A stretch of DNA of 31,947 nucleotides, from assembly GCA_023231475.1 (NCBI GenBank), contig JALJEE010000061.1, positions 1 through 31,947 on the forward strand, in the 5' to 3' direction. Positions within the stretch are counted from its first letter, which is position 1, and every line of letters begins with the position of its first letter. The notes beneath the pieces are model-generated. The model saw only the letters and a program-made list of their open reading frames with translations. It had not been told where the DNA came from and did no database searches. The translations under genes were made by a program, and so were the position numbers. This document shows, piece after piece, positions 21,089 to 31,947 of this stretch. The stretch is from Seison nebaliae. Taxonomy: Eukaryota; Rotifera; Pararotatoria; Seisonacea; Seisonidae.

Positions 21089-21562
21089 ATGGTGATCGAC
21101 GACGATATCATGGCTGTGTTTGAAAAGTTAAAAGGTCATATAGTTCGAGACGAATGTCGCAAGCAAGAACAGATAATAGAGTACAGAGGACATTCGGAAT
21201 ATGTGGGGAAAACGTTGATGCTGATTAATCGAGAAAAGAGGAAACAATTCAGTTTAATTAGACGAATTCGAATGTTGGAATTGGCTCTAAGCAAAGTTAA
21301 ACAACAACCAGATGACAGTCAAGATGAATCATCAGAAATTTCGATTACTCAACGAGGAGAATTGGGAATGAGGAGAGAAAAATTTAAAGAAAGAAATTCA
21401 CCATTTCCTTCGTCGGCAAGAATATGTGATGATTTCTTATTAAATTTAGAACATCGGAATCGTTTGGTTCAAACATATTTGGATTCAATGAGTAATTTCA
21501 TTGAATTGAGGAATACTGATCGAATGATTGGAGAGATTGCCGAATTTGTCAATTTACTCTAA
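21089..21562 (+). CDS. Short striatin-like coiled-coil protein without WD40 repeats
   Basis: A single exon of 157 residues. A helical N half ends in QFSLIRRIRMLELALSKVKQQ, which matches the conserved 'DLVRRIKMLEYALKQER' segment of the striatin coiled coil. After a Ser-rich linker, NRLVQTYLDSMSNFIELRN matches the later striatin 'R.LLRQYLQE....' helix. Striatins are scaffolds of the STRIPAK phosphatase-kinase complex and normally continue into WD40 repeats (about 700 residues); here the frame stops soon after the second helix and no WD40 exons are seen downstream. It may be a dominant-negative-like short paralogue, a truncated gene, or convergent. The start ATG GTG is preceded by AATA; a second ATG is eight codons in. 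Confidence 0.45.
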   Translation: MVIDDDIMAVFEKLKGHIVRDECRKQEQIIEYRGHSEYVGKTLMLINREKRKQFSLIRRIRMLELALSKVKQQPDDSQDESSEISITQRGELGMRREKFKERNSPFPSSARICDDFLLNLEHRNRLVQTYLDSMSNFIELRNTDRMIGEIAEFVNLL

Positions 21563-21954
21563 ATCGATCCATATTTACACAATTAATCGAACAATCTTTT
21601 ACTTTTACCTCATTATTCGAAATTTTAATCAATGCCGATAAATAATACAGTGACATCTTTAATCGTTTCTTCATACATCTTTCTTTTTATTTACTAAAAT
21701 TATTTTTTTATAAAATATTATTATATTATACTATTTATTTATTTATTGATAATTGTTTATTAATTTATCATTTTTTTTAGGAAATAAATAAAATTTGATA
21801 ATAAGAAAATAATTTTATAGTTAAATTATAAATAGTTTTGAGGAAATTAGAAATCTTCAGTTTTTTTAAAAAGAAATTTAAAATTATTTAAAATTTTATT
21901 TACAAAATTCTATTGAGAAAAGTTTTGAGGAAAAGAAATGTGGAAAATATGAGA

Positions 21955-22680
21955 TTAGATGTTATATCCTAAATGTATCATTTCCAATCGACTTATGAGA
22001 AGATCAAATCGATCACATGAACATTCAGTATCTGATTCGTCGTTGGAGAGACAATCGGATTTGACTTCAAATAATTCTAAATTCTGAGAATTCACCTTCT
22101 CTTTCGATGGTCGAGAGATTTTCTTTCTTAAATTGTTAAAGAAAACAGATATTCGATTACCATGTCGTTCCATTGTCAACATGATGGCGCATAATTCTGC
22201 TAATTTATAATTCGATGTACGATCCTTCTCAATTGATTTCCAGAATTTTATTTGATCAAATGAATTGTCAATTATTTCTTCCATCGTAATGGGTGCAATT
22301 TTAATCGTAAAATTTATCGGTTTGCCTAATTGACAATGTTTTTTGAAAATGACAAATGTCACATATCTGGAATGATCTTTTGGAATAATTCCATAAAATT
22401 GGACGACATGTAAAACTTTTGGTGTTGCCACTACTATCAAATATGCGATATAATCGTGTAGGGAAATATTAGTAATTTTCAAATTTCGAACTGAGCCGAC
22501 TTTCTTATTCTTACCAAAACAATTTGTTGTCACAAACGCTTTGTATTTCGCATTCTTCTTTCTATGTTTCTCCAAGTTCCTGCCCAATAACACTAGACGA
22601 TTCTTATCAAAATACAAAATCTTTCGAATATTCAATTTCACTAGATCTCTAAATTCGATATCTTCATGAAGATTCGACAT
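21955..22680 (-). CDS. Hypothetical protein of 241 residues
   Basis: A single uninterrupted frame from the ATG at 22680. The protein is basic overall (many Lys in LEKHRKKNAKYKAF and CFGKNKKVG), has a central hydrophobic, probably beta-rich stretch (HDYIAYLIVVATPKVLHVVQFYGIIP), and an acidic Cys-containing tail (SNDESDTECSCDRFD). No signal peptide, span or known domain is recognised. Balanced composition and length support a real gene. It lies tail to tail with the striatin-like gene, with about 390 bases of AT-rich sequence between them. Confidence 0.6.
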   Translation of the reverse strand: MSNLHEDIEFRDLVKLNIRKILYFDKNRLVLLGRNLEKHRKKNAKYKAFVTTNCFGKNKKVGSVRNLKITNISLHDYIAYLIVVATPKVLHVVQFYGIIPKDHSRYVTFVIFKKHCQLGKPINFTIKIAPITMEEIIDNSFDQIKFWKSIEKDRTSNYKLAELCAIMLTMERHGNRISVFFNNLRKKISRPSKEKVNSQNLELFEVKSDCLSNDESDTECSCDRFDLLISRLEMIHLGYNI

Positions 22681-24149
22681 ATGGAAATGATTATGGAAAC
22701 TAATCTGAATTTCGACTATTTACCAAATTATTGGTCTAGTTAAAGTTGTTGCGGCGCACATAAACCAACTAAAATTTTCACAATATCTTAACTTGAATTT
22801 TGTTGTTTTTTAAATTTTGTGAAAATTCGATTACTGGTTTGGATTTGGATAAAAATTGAACCAAAATGAATTCATTTAAGTTAATTAGAAAGTGAATTAG
22901 ACATTTCAATCGTCAGAATTATTAGTTTATTTTTAAGTATTCTCTTAAGAATAGTCACAAAGAAAACGAATAGAATTACGAAATGTTCCTCTGGGTTTCT
23001 TTCTAAAATTTCTAAAATTTTAAATAAATCAAAATTTTTTTTCTAAACAATGTATTAGATTAAGTGACGTTAAGTATGCCAAAAAACTCTTAAACATTTC
23101 TTTAAATATGTTTGAATTTCATGTGGAATTGGTTCAAAAGTAAATTCAGTAATCATTTCGACTTGAATGAGCATTATTTGTGTTTCTATTTGATGTTGTT
23201 TTGATTACCTGACAATTTGTGAGACATGAATAGCATAATTCTTCTCAATAATTTTCATGATAACATTTTTTAATTATTTTCATGGTAAACAAGGAAATAA
23301 AAGCGAAGAAATGATTTACAAACAATGTTGCATGATGAGACGATTGTCAATGTTGATTAATATTTTTATAATTGGACATGTGGGTGTATTATCATAAAAA
23401 AATACATCAATATTTCCTCTCAATTTCTAATGAATTTCGAGGGGAATTTTTGGTTTATTCATCATCATCATTCTTCAGAAGATGTATATCAGACAATTGG
23501 TGTGTTTCGATAAGACCACATCGAAATAAATTCGTATGAGTCAGACAACTTATCATTTATTTGTCACAAACATAAAACTAAATATTTTCCACCAGAATTT
23601 CTCAAATTTTTCTTTAATTAGAATTCCTTTTTCTTTTTCTGTTAGAAAGTTCATCAACAACAAATGAAAAGTGTGTGGTCGAGATAAGACGAAATATATC
23701 TCGTGAAAATTAAGAGGATTCTTTTCCGTATACAACCACTTTTTTGATGAAAAAAATGACTACATAATAATGAGAGAACATTGGAGAAGAAATATGTTAA
23801 TACGCAAGTAAACAAAAAAGAAAGAGTATTGGAGAATGGCATGAAGGAATAGAGGAATATTCATTCATTTATCTCTATCAATAAAAGGTACAAGTGAAAT
23901 TCGACATATATAAAACGAAAAAAAAATGAAACCGGAGGAAATTGGAGAATATTATTTGAAGAGATATCATGTATCCACAAATTTAATTAAATTTTCTTAT
24001 TTATAAATTTGTTTAATTTATCGATATGAGTTCACGTATGAATATTATTCTCCAATAGAACGGGATCACTTCTATCTACAATTATTTACCGACCATTTAT
24101 CGAGAAGAAAAAAGAAAGAATTATATAATTGTCCAATTATTCGAAAATA
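22681..24149. other. Long intergenic region upstream of the ABCA gene
   Basis: About 1.5 kb of AT-rich DNA. Two overlapping minus-strand frames near 23553-23842 are short and low complexity. No repeat family or RNA gene is recognised. It must include the promoters of the ABCA gene and the 241-residue gene. Confidence 0.45.
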
Positions 24150-27100
24150 ATGGTACAACGAAAGAAATCTATATCTTTTCTTAATAATGCCATTGATGAT
24201 GTATTGGTCGATAATTTTTTATATGAAACAAAAAATGAGAATACGGAGAATTTCTATCAATTACAAAAAGATAAAAAGAAAAATTTTATTTTCTTATTTA
24301 AACAAATCAAAATTTTAATGTGGAAGAATCTCTTAATAATTTTCCGTCAAAGAATTCGATTAATTTTAGAATTATTAATTTGTATCATACCGTTCATGTT
24401 AATTCTATCGATACGACGAGTCAAATTCTTCGCACCTCAAGTATCAGTTGCCTACGTGTTAAAACATGATTTGTTAGTGAAGAAAAGTGACCAAGCGAAA
24501 TTGTTACGACAACGATTCAGTGATAATCCATTTGACCGTGAGAAAGTGAACAAACCATATATGTCGTTGTCAAGTAGTTCGATTATATTTAATACATTTT
24601 ATTATTATCCTCGTTCACAAATAATCGAAGATCTTATCAATGCAACATTATATCGAATGCCACCATCAATTGAAGTAAGGAAAGTTTTATTTTTGGAAGA
24701 GAAAGATCATGAGAAATTGAAACTTTCAGAAATTCTCTTAAAATTCAATAAGGATTTCGACGAGAAATTTCCACTTTCTTTCAATTATACCATAATTCAC
24801 AATTTCTTCTATTCACAACAAAATCGTGGGGGCCCAGCTCGTTATCGTACACACACGTCAGGTGAAGAAGCTTGTTTTCAACCATTCATCGACAATACGT
24901 TAGAGTTACAATTCAATCTGTGGCAATATCATTTTCAACGGACAGTCATTCATAACGTTCTCCAATTACCCAATAATTTGATAACAAATGACGTTCGATT
25001 ATTCTATATGCCATGTTCTGGTAAGGAGATATTGAACATATCAACCTTATTTCGGAAATATGTAACGGCAATCTTCTTATCTCTTATCGTCATATCATTT
25101 TTGGGTACTTTCATTTTCACGTTGACTATGATGATAAATGAAAAAATTGAAAAAGTTCAATTATTACTCAATCTTGCTGGATTATCAAATCTCATTAATT
25201 GGACGTCTTATTTATTAAGAATTCATATCACTTCAATCGTCATCTCAATCATTGCCACAATCGTTCTCCATATACCATTACCATCAGAACCGGTATTGAA
25301 TGTTTATATATTTAACGATGAGGAGAAGTTACAATTGAAACAAATATCAGTTCCATTAATTAGTCATGTGTCGTCACTCGTTACCTTTACAATTTGTGCG
25401 GTCTGTTCAATGTGCAATTCCGTTTATGTGATTCTATTCAGCCGATTATTTCAGAAGCCACTTATCGCCTCAATGTTCAGTGTTGGATTTGCAGCTTTAT
25501 CTGTCGCTTTCGGCTATTTTATCGACATATATGATTTCTCACCTATTGCCATATTTTTCATATCGTCACTACTTCCATTAACCTCGTTTATTCGATCGAT
25601 GTATTTGGTTTGGGATTACGATCTGAATCATCAATCGGTTCAATTATTTTCACGATTATTCTTCCGATCACCATACCGTCGTATACCAATCAATAACAGA
25701 GATGGTATATTGTTAAAATTTGATTTATCGATACTCGATAGTATAGGCTTATTGTTATTAGGGGCGATAATTTGGTCAATTTATTTTTTTTTCTTGTTAA
25801 ACATTTCTAAATATGTTTCGTGGGATGTTTTCAAAAAATGTTTTAATTTTAAAAAGAATAATAGTTCGATTAATTTCAATGACATTAAATCGACTAATTC
25901 CCGTTTTATTGAATCATCAACAGCCAATTCGATGAAGAATGGAACGATAAAAATCAAAAACATTTCCAAAACATTCACAGTGGACAAAAAGGAATTTTTC
26001 GCTTTGAAAAATGTCAATTTGACAATTTATCAAAATGAAGTTCTCGGTTTGTTGGGATCGAATGGAGCAGGAAAAACAACTTTGTCCAACATTCTTATTG
26101 GATATATTACACCGAATGAAGGTGAAATTCAATTCGGATCTTCTTCATCCTCGTCAATACCTTCCATCGGATTCTGTCCACAACAAGACGTCAATTTTCC
26201 TTTATTAACTTGTGAGGAACATTTGAGGTTGTTTGGTCAACTTCAAGGTCTGGAAGAGAAATATTTGAAAAGATTCATTTATGAAGTACTCGAATCAGTC
26301 AATTTGACGAAAGATATTAATGTGATGGCGAAGAATTTATCAGGTGGAATGAAACGTCGTCTCATGTTGGCAATGACATTGATAACAAATCCGGAAATTG
26401 TTATACTTGATGAACCGACGTCTGGATTAGATCCGAGAAATCGTCGAATGTTATGGAATATTATCAAAGAGATTAAACAAGAACGCAGTATCATCATAAC
26501 CACACACTTTATGGACGAGGCGGATATTTTGAGTGATCGAATTTGTATAATGAACGAGGGGAAAGTTTGTGCGGTTGGAACGCCTTTATTTTTGAAAGAT
26601 GCACTTTCATTGAGTTATACGATGAATTTTGTAGTCAAATCGAATTTTAAGAGAAATCATTTCCAAAAAGAAATTTCAAATATTCTCCATATCAATTCCA
26701 TCAAATTCCAAGAGAAGAATAATGAAATTAAATTAAAAATTGAGACATCGTCAAGGAAATATTTGGGCGAACTATTAAATTATTTGGAGAATAAGAAAGA
26801 TTATTTGGGAATTCGAACGTACGACATCCAATCCACCACATTAGAAGACGTTTTCCTTCATTTGGGTACGGTGAATGACGAGAATTATTCGGATGGTTTA
26901 GTCAATACGAAAATTAATCATCATCTGGAACGACTGGTGGAAATTCAGAAGAAAAGTCATAAATATTTCAGTCGATGCATTTCCATGTTATTTTTGAAAC
27001 GATTTTATATTTTTCGTAGACGTTTATTCTTATTATTCATTTCGATTGTTCTTCCACTTATCATTTCGATCATGGTCTCGTTATATTTCAAGGAGGATGA

Positions 27101-30041
27101 TATTAGCAAATTACTCGTTTTCCAAAATAAACTCGACGGTAAATTGACAAATGAATTAACAAAATATTCACTCAATTTCTATCCAAATTATTTCACCAGT
27201 GATCTTAACGTCTTATCGATTTATATGGATGAAGGAACTTTATGTAATAGAAGTCGTTCAAAAATGTTGAATAATAAAAAAATTCAAAATTCCATACCAA
27301 CATTTCAAATTACTTCGCTCTATTCCAAATCGTTAACAAGAAAAGGTTTCCCTTCCTCGATCAATAGTCGATTAGTCGATTGCGAATATAAAGATACCAA
27401 TTCGTCATTCTTCTTAATGAATTACATTAAAAATAAGAGAAATGAATTTTATTCGAATTATGACAATCCTTTTTTGATTCTTTACGATTTCTCGTCGTTG
27501 CCGAAACAATTAGGCATTTATACAAATTATGAATATTTCGGTATGTCGACAACGGGAATTATTGAATATTTCAATTCATTTTATCGAACTCGATTAATGA
27601 ATAAGTTGAAAGTGTCGAATATATCACAAGAACGGAAATTACGTCGACGTCGCTTATTATTTAATGGTATGAACATAATAAAAACTTTCATTTTGGAAGA
27701 ACCGAAAGATATTTTAAATGGGAAATATTCTTGGGATAAATATCGTTCGAAATTGGATCATATAAAAAATTTGGATGAAATTATCGGTTTTGTGGTACGT
27801 GAACAAAATATTGATAAAGGAGAATATGATCAACCTGCAAATAATAAGTGTGAGAGATATGTTTTTTTCTATCCTTTACTATTGACAATTGTCATTTCTT
27901 TGGTACCAGTTTTATTTCTGAGCATAAATTTTTTGAGTGAAAGAAAAAGTGAATTTAAACATCTTCAAATATCAGCAATTCAATCCACTCTCCATAAATA
28001 TTCGAAAATATCAGCTACATTCCTCTTTTATGGTATACAAGTCCTGATTGATTTTCTTGGATTATTTCTACTTTTCATTACTCTATTTCTAATTTATTTA
28101 TTCGTGGAGAAAGAAAAAATGAAAAATAGTGAACAACTGGAACAGATTCCAAATATTCCAGGATATAATATTCCAATGGTCAATAACACGAATCAGTCGA
28201 ACGTTTTCAGTGAGAAAGTTTGGTTGGAGGAAAATTTCCAAAGCCAATTTGTTTCTTTACTTCCTCTCTATTCGTTGCAAGCCAGCTTACGGGCGTATGT
28301 TAAGAGTTATATATTTCAAGATGAAACATTTTTCGTTATAGTCACTGTTATGTTAAGTCTTATGATAAATATTCTTCATTATATTATTATAATATTTGGG
28401 CCAAGAAATTTTTGTGGTTTTACCGTAATTGTGGAACTAATTTTTCCTGATACAATTTTTACCGATCTCGTTCTCCAATTCACAAAATGTCGACAATACG
28501 CCGTTTGTCGAAGTGGAAAATATTTCACTCGTCTATTAATGACTCAGATCGGTCAAGTATTAATCACATTGACATTATTGATTTTGATCGAAATACGATT
28601 ATTTTCACGAATACGAAATTTATTCAATTCGAAAAGTGAGATAATAAATAAGCGAGATTACCGAATTCTGGAAAACGATGAAGACGTTCTAAATGAAACG
28701 ATTAATGTCGCCAATATTGACACCGCATCTTCTATTCCACAATCTCTCGAAACATTCATTGATTTCATACAAAAATTCTATTTGACGAATGTGATTGATC
28801 GTGAAAAAATTAAAAATTTATTCTACATCCCAAAAACGATGAAGAAGGAGACGATGATGATGAATGTCGAAGAATTTATGAGAGAAAAGAAAAACAAAAT
28901 TAAATTTCCAAATATTCGTCATAACAATTCGTTCGATTACACATTCTTTATGCAGGATCTGGTGAAAATTTATGGAAAGAAACCGATCGTCGAGCATCTA
29001 AATTTCTCCGTCGAGAAAAATAGTTGCTTCGGATTATTGGGTGTGAACGGTGCAGGTAAAAGTACAACTTTTCGTTGTATAATCGACAAAGAAATCGCCT
29101 CACAGAAACACCAAGAAATTCCAGGTAAATGGTCGAATAACATCACTTATTGTTCACAAGAATGTTCAGTTTTGCCTTATTTGAATGTTAATGAAAGTTT
29201 AATTTGTTATTTGATGGCGAGAGGTTATTCTTATCAGGATGCCGTTCGATTGACAGACGCGATCGTTAATACATTCCAAATAAAACAACATCGATTCAAA
29301 AGAGTAAAAAATTTATCCGGTGGAACAGAAAGGAAATTGTCAACTGCTATCGCTGTTTGTGGAGAAGCAAATTTAATTTTACTCGATGAACCAACAACTG
29401 GTTTAGATCCGTTAAGTAAACGTACGACTTGGCACATCGTAACTGAAACAAAGAATAAATTCGATTTGGGTATCATACTCACTAGTCATTCGATGGAGGA
29501 ATGTGAAATATTATGCCAAAAGATCGGAATTATGATTGAAGGTCAATTCGTTTGTTTCGGTTCGCCTCAACATTTGAAAAATAAACATGGAAATTGTCTA
29601 TCAATAACTTTCAAATTGAAGAATCAAAAATCGAAGAGATCTTCTCTCATTCAAATACGACAGAATCATGATCGATTATTATCTTCCATAATGCCAATTC
29701 TTCAAGAGAATTTTCCATCAATTTTCATTAAAAGTTCCTCTCTTGTCTTCTCTTATTTTACCTAATAATCTTATTTGGTAGATCGATATTATGAAACGAT
29801 TGTTTGTCAATTGTCCAATATCAAATTTATTAAATTATCGAACGTTTTCAATGTGCTCGAACGGTTGAAACAAAAGAAATTGATTGAAACTTATTGGATT
29901 GAGCAATCGACTTTACTAGATATCTTTCTTGATTTGACAACAGACAAAACTGAATCGTCACTGCAAATCGCGTCTAATACTTATGAATCGTTTTTGAATA
30001 ATGATTTCATGGGTCAACATATATTAGCCTCTCAGTTTTAA
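24150..30041 (+). CDS. Full-length ABCA-subfamily transporter
   Basis: Exon 1 (24150-29733) and exon 2 (29782-30041), with a 48-nt intron starting GTTCCT, give 1947 residues: a full two-half ABCA transporter. Start: the ATG at 24150; the open frame extends seven codons upstream without an ATG. Half 1 opens with the ABCA N terminus (ILMWKNLLIIFRQR), a span, a reduced extracellular loop of about 230 residues with paired Cys, a cluster of spans, then NBD1 with Walker A GLLGSNGAGKTT (633-644), Q loop CPQQD, signature LSGGM (730), Walker B VILDEPTSGLDP (751-762) and H loop TTHFMDEAD. Half 2 repeats this layout with NBD2 Walker A GLLGVNGAGKST (1628), LSGGT (1722), ILLDEPTTGLDP and TSHSMEE. Both sites look competent for ATP. 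The end, LLDIFLDL, is the ABCA C-terminal block. ABCA proteins move lipids across membranes; substrate and cell site cannot be read here. Confidence 0.95.
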
Positions 30042-30089
30042 TGGGTTCATGATATCTTTAAATATTTATACTTTTATTAGAATATTAGA

Positions 30090-30095
30090 AATAAA
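30090..30095 (+). terminator. Probable polyadenylation signal for the ABCA gene
   Basis: AATAAA 49 bases after the ABCA stop codon. Confidence 0.5.
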
Positions 30096-30339
30096 AAGTC
30101 GCATCGAAAGAAAAATTGAAAACGGTTTAGCTTAAATTGAATTAATGAAAACATCCGGTAAGAATAGAAAAATAGTCCTCTGTTTTAACAAGTTTGAAGT
30201 TCCAGTTTTAACTTATTTACTGGTCTTTGACTACAAATATAAATACTTGAATTATTGAAGAAAATTCATAAAACAAAATTATTAATTTCCGAATGTGAAA
30301 ATTCTTCAAAATTTATTCAGGTTCTTATTTTAAAACGGT

Positions 30340-30387
30340 TAACTAGACCGGTTACTAGATCAGGTAACTAGACCGGTTAAGGTCTAG
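30340..30387. repeat. Direct repeat plus inverted repeat around CTAGACCGGTTA
   Basis: TAACTAGACCGGTTA occurs exactly twice, at 30340-30354 and 30365-30379. In the second copy CTAGACC (30368-30374) and GGTCTAG (30381-30387) form a perfect 7-bp inverted repeat with a 6-base loop. The block is far richer in GC than its surroundings. It could be a transposon footprint or a regulatory site. Confidence 0.6.
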
Positions 30388-31947
30388 TAAAATGGAATTC
30401 TTGCTCTTCGAATTTGTTCCATATTAACAAAGGTATATGAAAAACTTTATCCAATATTTCCAGTACGTCCTCTCTTATTAATGTCACTCAAAATATTTCA
30501 AACGAAATTAAGTTTTTTGGTTTTCAGATTGATAACCGTAGAAAATCTTCCAAATTCATTCACTAAATTAGATGTAAAATTCTATTTCGAGTATTTTCTT
30601 TCATCGTTGCAAATTCTTCCGAATATAACCGATATAACCGAATAGTACGTATGCTGCTCGGATGTGATAAACCTTTCAACAGGACATTTATGCTTTCTAT
30701 CTTTAAATTGAAGCCCTTACCACTTCTTCTGTCTCTCAAATACTTAAAAGTACTGGAATCCACTTCTTCTACCAATTTCCGATTTCCGTCATTTCTTTGT
30801 AACTTTTTCTGTAAACAGTATTTGTTATCTGTTTTCTTCTTTAGAAGCCACCGGCTTTCCTAATTCATTAAATCAATAATATAGCTGCAGCTAAATTTTA
30901 CCATTAAATCAACTCTATATCTAATTAACTGCAAATGTATATACTAATCTAAGAATAATAATAATTACTGTAAGCAATTGTATAATTAAACAAATATATA
31001 TAGATATATATCGAACAAGTGTAAGTGTTGACATAGAATATTCATATTTACGAATTTTACGAATTTATTTACAAATAAAGGGGAAAAAGAAAATAAAAAG
31101 AAAGTAAAAGACTAATGTTGGGCGGAGTTGCGAAAAATCCACTAACATAAAAAAAAAAAAAAACAATTAAGGAAAAGGGAAAGAAAATATAAAAAAGATA
31201 AATTCCCATACAAGGACAATTCAAGTCTCGCTCTCGAAGAGAATCCTTAGGGCGCTTGGTAGGTTGTTCTCTATTAGGGTCTTGGCAGATTGCAGGGTAG
31301 GTAGCTGTTCTTCACGTAACCGCGACACTGATGAAAACGAAAAGATGAAGTCACGAAATTCCGTTGATAAAGGTTTGTGTGATATGAAGTAGTATTCGAT
31401 TGTGTGTGAGAAAACCGAATATTTCGATGTCAATGATCGTTGAATGAGAGTGAATATATGGGGAAAGAATCCCGATGACGAGAAGTTGTCAATGACGCGG
31501 AAAATGCTTCGACAATATGTAATGGGAAATGGAAGAAATTCGGTGAATTAAGTCTAAATCTAAAATCTAAATTGATTAAATTTTTTTTGATTGAGAAGGG
31601 CAAAAATTTTAAGCAATATTTTCGAAACATGCTTTTAAATCTTCTATATCAATTTCTCATTTTCTAAAGCCTTTCTGACGTTTGGGACGAATTGGTAAAC
31701 AGTTGAAAAATATGAAAATAAATAAAAATTATAAAAAATAGGTGCGATCTAGGTGATCAGTTATTCTCATTAAATGTCTTTAATTGTTTAACTGAATGAA
31801 GTAATGAAATGGAAAAGATGTGAGAAAAACAAAAGACAAAGGATTAATGGGGAATGGTTAATGGTTATTTGATGTGATCGTAGAGAAAGACGCTTACGCT
31901 AAATCCTGGGGAGGAATCAATAAGTGGAAAAAAATAAAGTATTGCTA

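Larger units (their letters stand above)
30042..31947. other. Non-genic end of the window
   Basis: No supported gene. It contains the ABCA poly(A) signal (30090), the CTAGACC/GGTCTAG repeats (30340-30387) and, at about 31200-31560, a patch less AT-rich than its surroundings with two overlapping minus-strand frames (about 66 and 70 codons) that could be repeat-derived. Two opposing frames near 30563-30863 overlap each other and are not called. Confidence 0.4.

Noticed and set aside
23553-23842. Two overlapping minus-strand ORFs upstream of ABCA
   Set aside because: Short, hydrophobic, mutually overlapping and without splice partners; chance frames.
25781-26503. Antisense ORFs inside the ABCA gene
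   Set aside because: Shadow frames of conserved NBD1 coding sequence.
29775-30041. Separate small gene after ABCA
   Set aside because: It is the second ABCA exon: a 48-nt intron joins it in frame, and it carries the ABCA C-terminal motif.

Overview
The window is animal nuclear DNA. It is strongly AT-rich, has no operon logic, and its genes are interrupted by very short introns. The gene set is metazoan: a PDGF/VEGF-type growth factor, an ABCA transporter, a paraoxonase and a GT92-like membrane protein sit beside housekeeping genes (SRP54, TFIIB, GOT1, VMA21, a tRNA-Arg). The compact AT-rich layout would suit a small ecdysozoan such as a mite or nematode, but the sequence alone does not fix the phylum.

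Layout. 1-3.1 kb: end of an unknown gene, a seven-copy 30-bp-spaced repeat block, a doubtful small ORF and a decayed LINE reverse-transcriptase fragment. 3.1-5.6 kb (minus): a secreted PDGF/VEGF-like factor with C-terminal CxC repeats, then a leucine-rich-repeat protein. 5.8-8.3 kb: a GT92-like type II membrane protein (minus), divergent from GOT1 (plus). 8.6-14.1 kb: an acidic unknown protein and TFIIB (minus), then SRP54 (plus). 14.2-18.1 kb: paraoxonase (minus), tRNA-Arg, a small secreted peptide precursor, two tandem small ORFs (minus), VMA21 (plus) and a one-span membrane protein (minus). 18.9-22.7 kb: a 180-residue four-exon gene, a MULE transposase relic, a 16-bp minisatellite, a striatin-like short protein and an unknown 241-residue protein. 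24.1-30.0 kb: a full-length ABCA transporter with one intron. 30.0-31.9 kb: no convincing gene.

The strongest finding is at genome level. I rebuilt 28 introns using reading frame and homology, and 26 begin GTT rather than the usual animal GTA/GTG. All 18 introns in the four genes best fixed by homology (SRP54, TFIIB, GOT1, the PDGF/VEGF factor) begin GTT, mostly without the +5 G. This points to an altered 5' splice-site consensus and perhaps altered U1/U6 recognition.

The genes do not form one pathway. Several serve the secretory and endomembrane system (SRP54, GOT1, VMA21, ABCA, GT92-like), but this looks like ordinary neighbourhood rather than a functional cluster.
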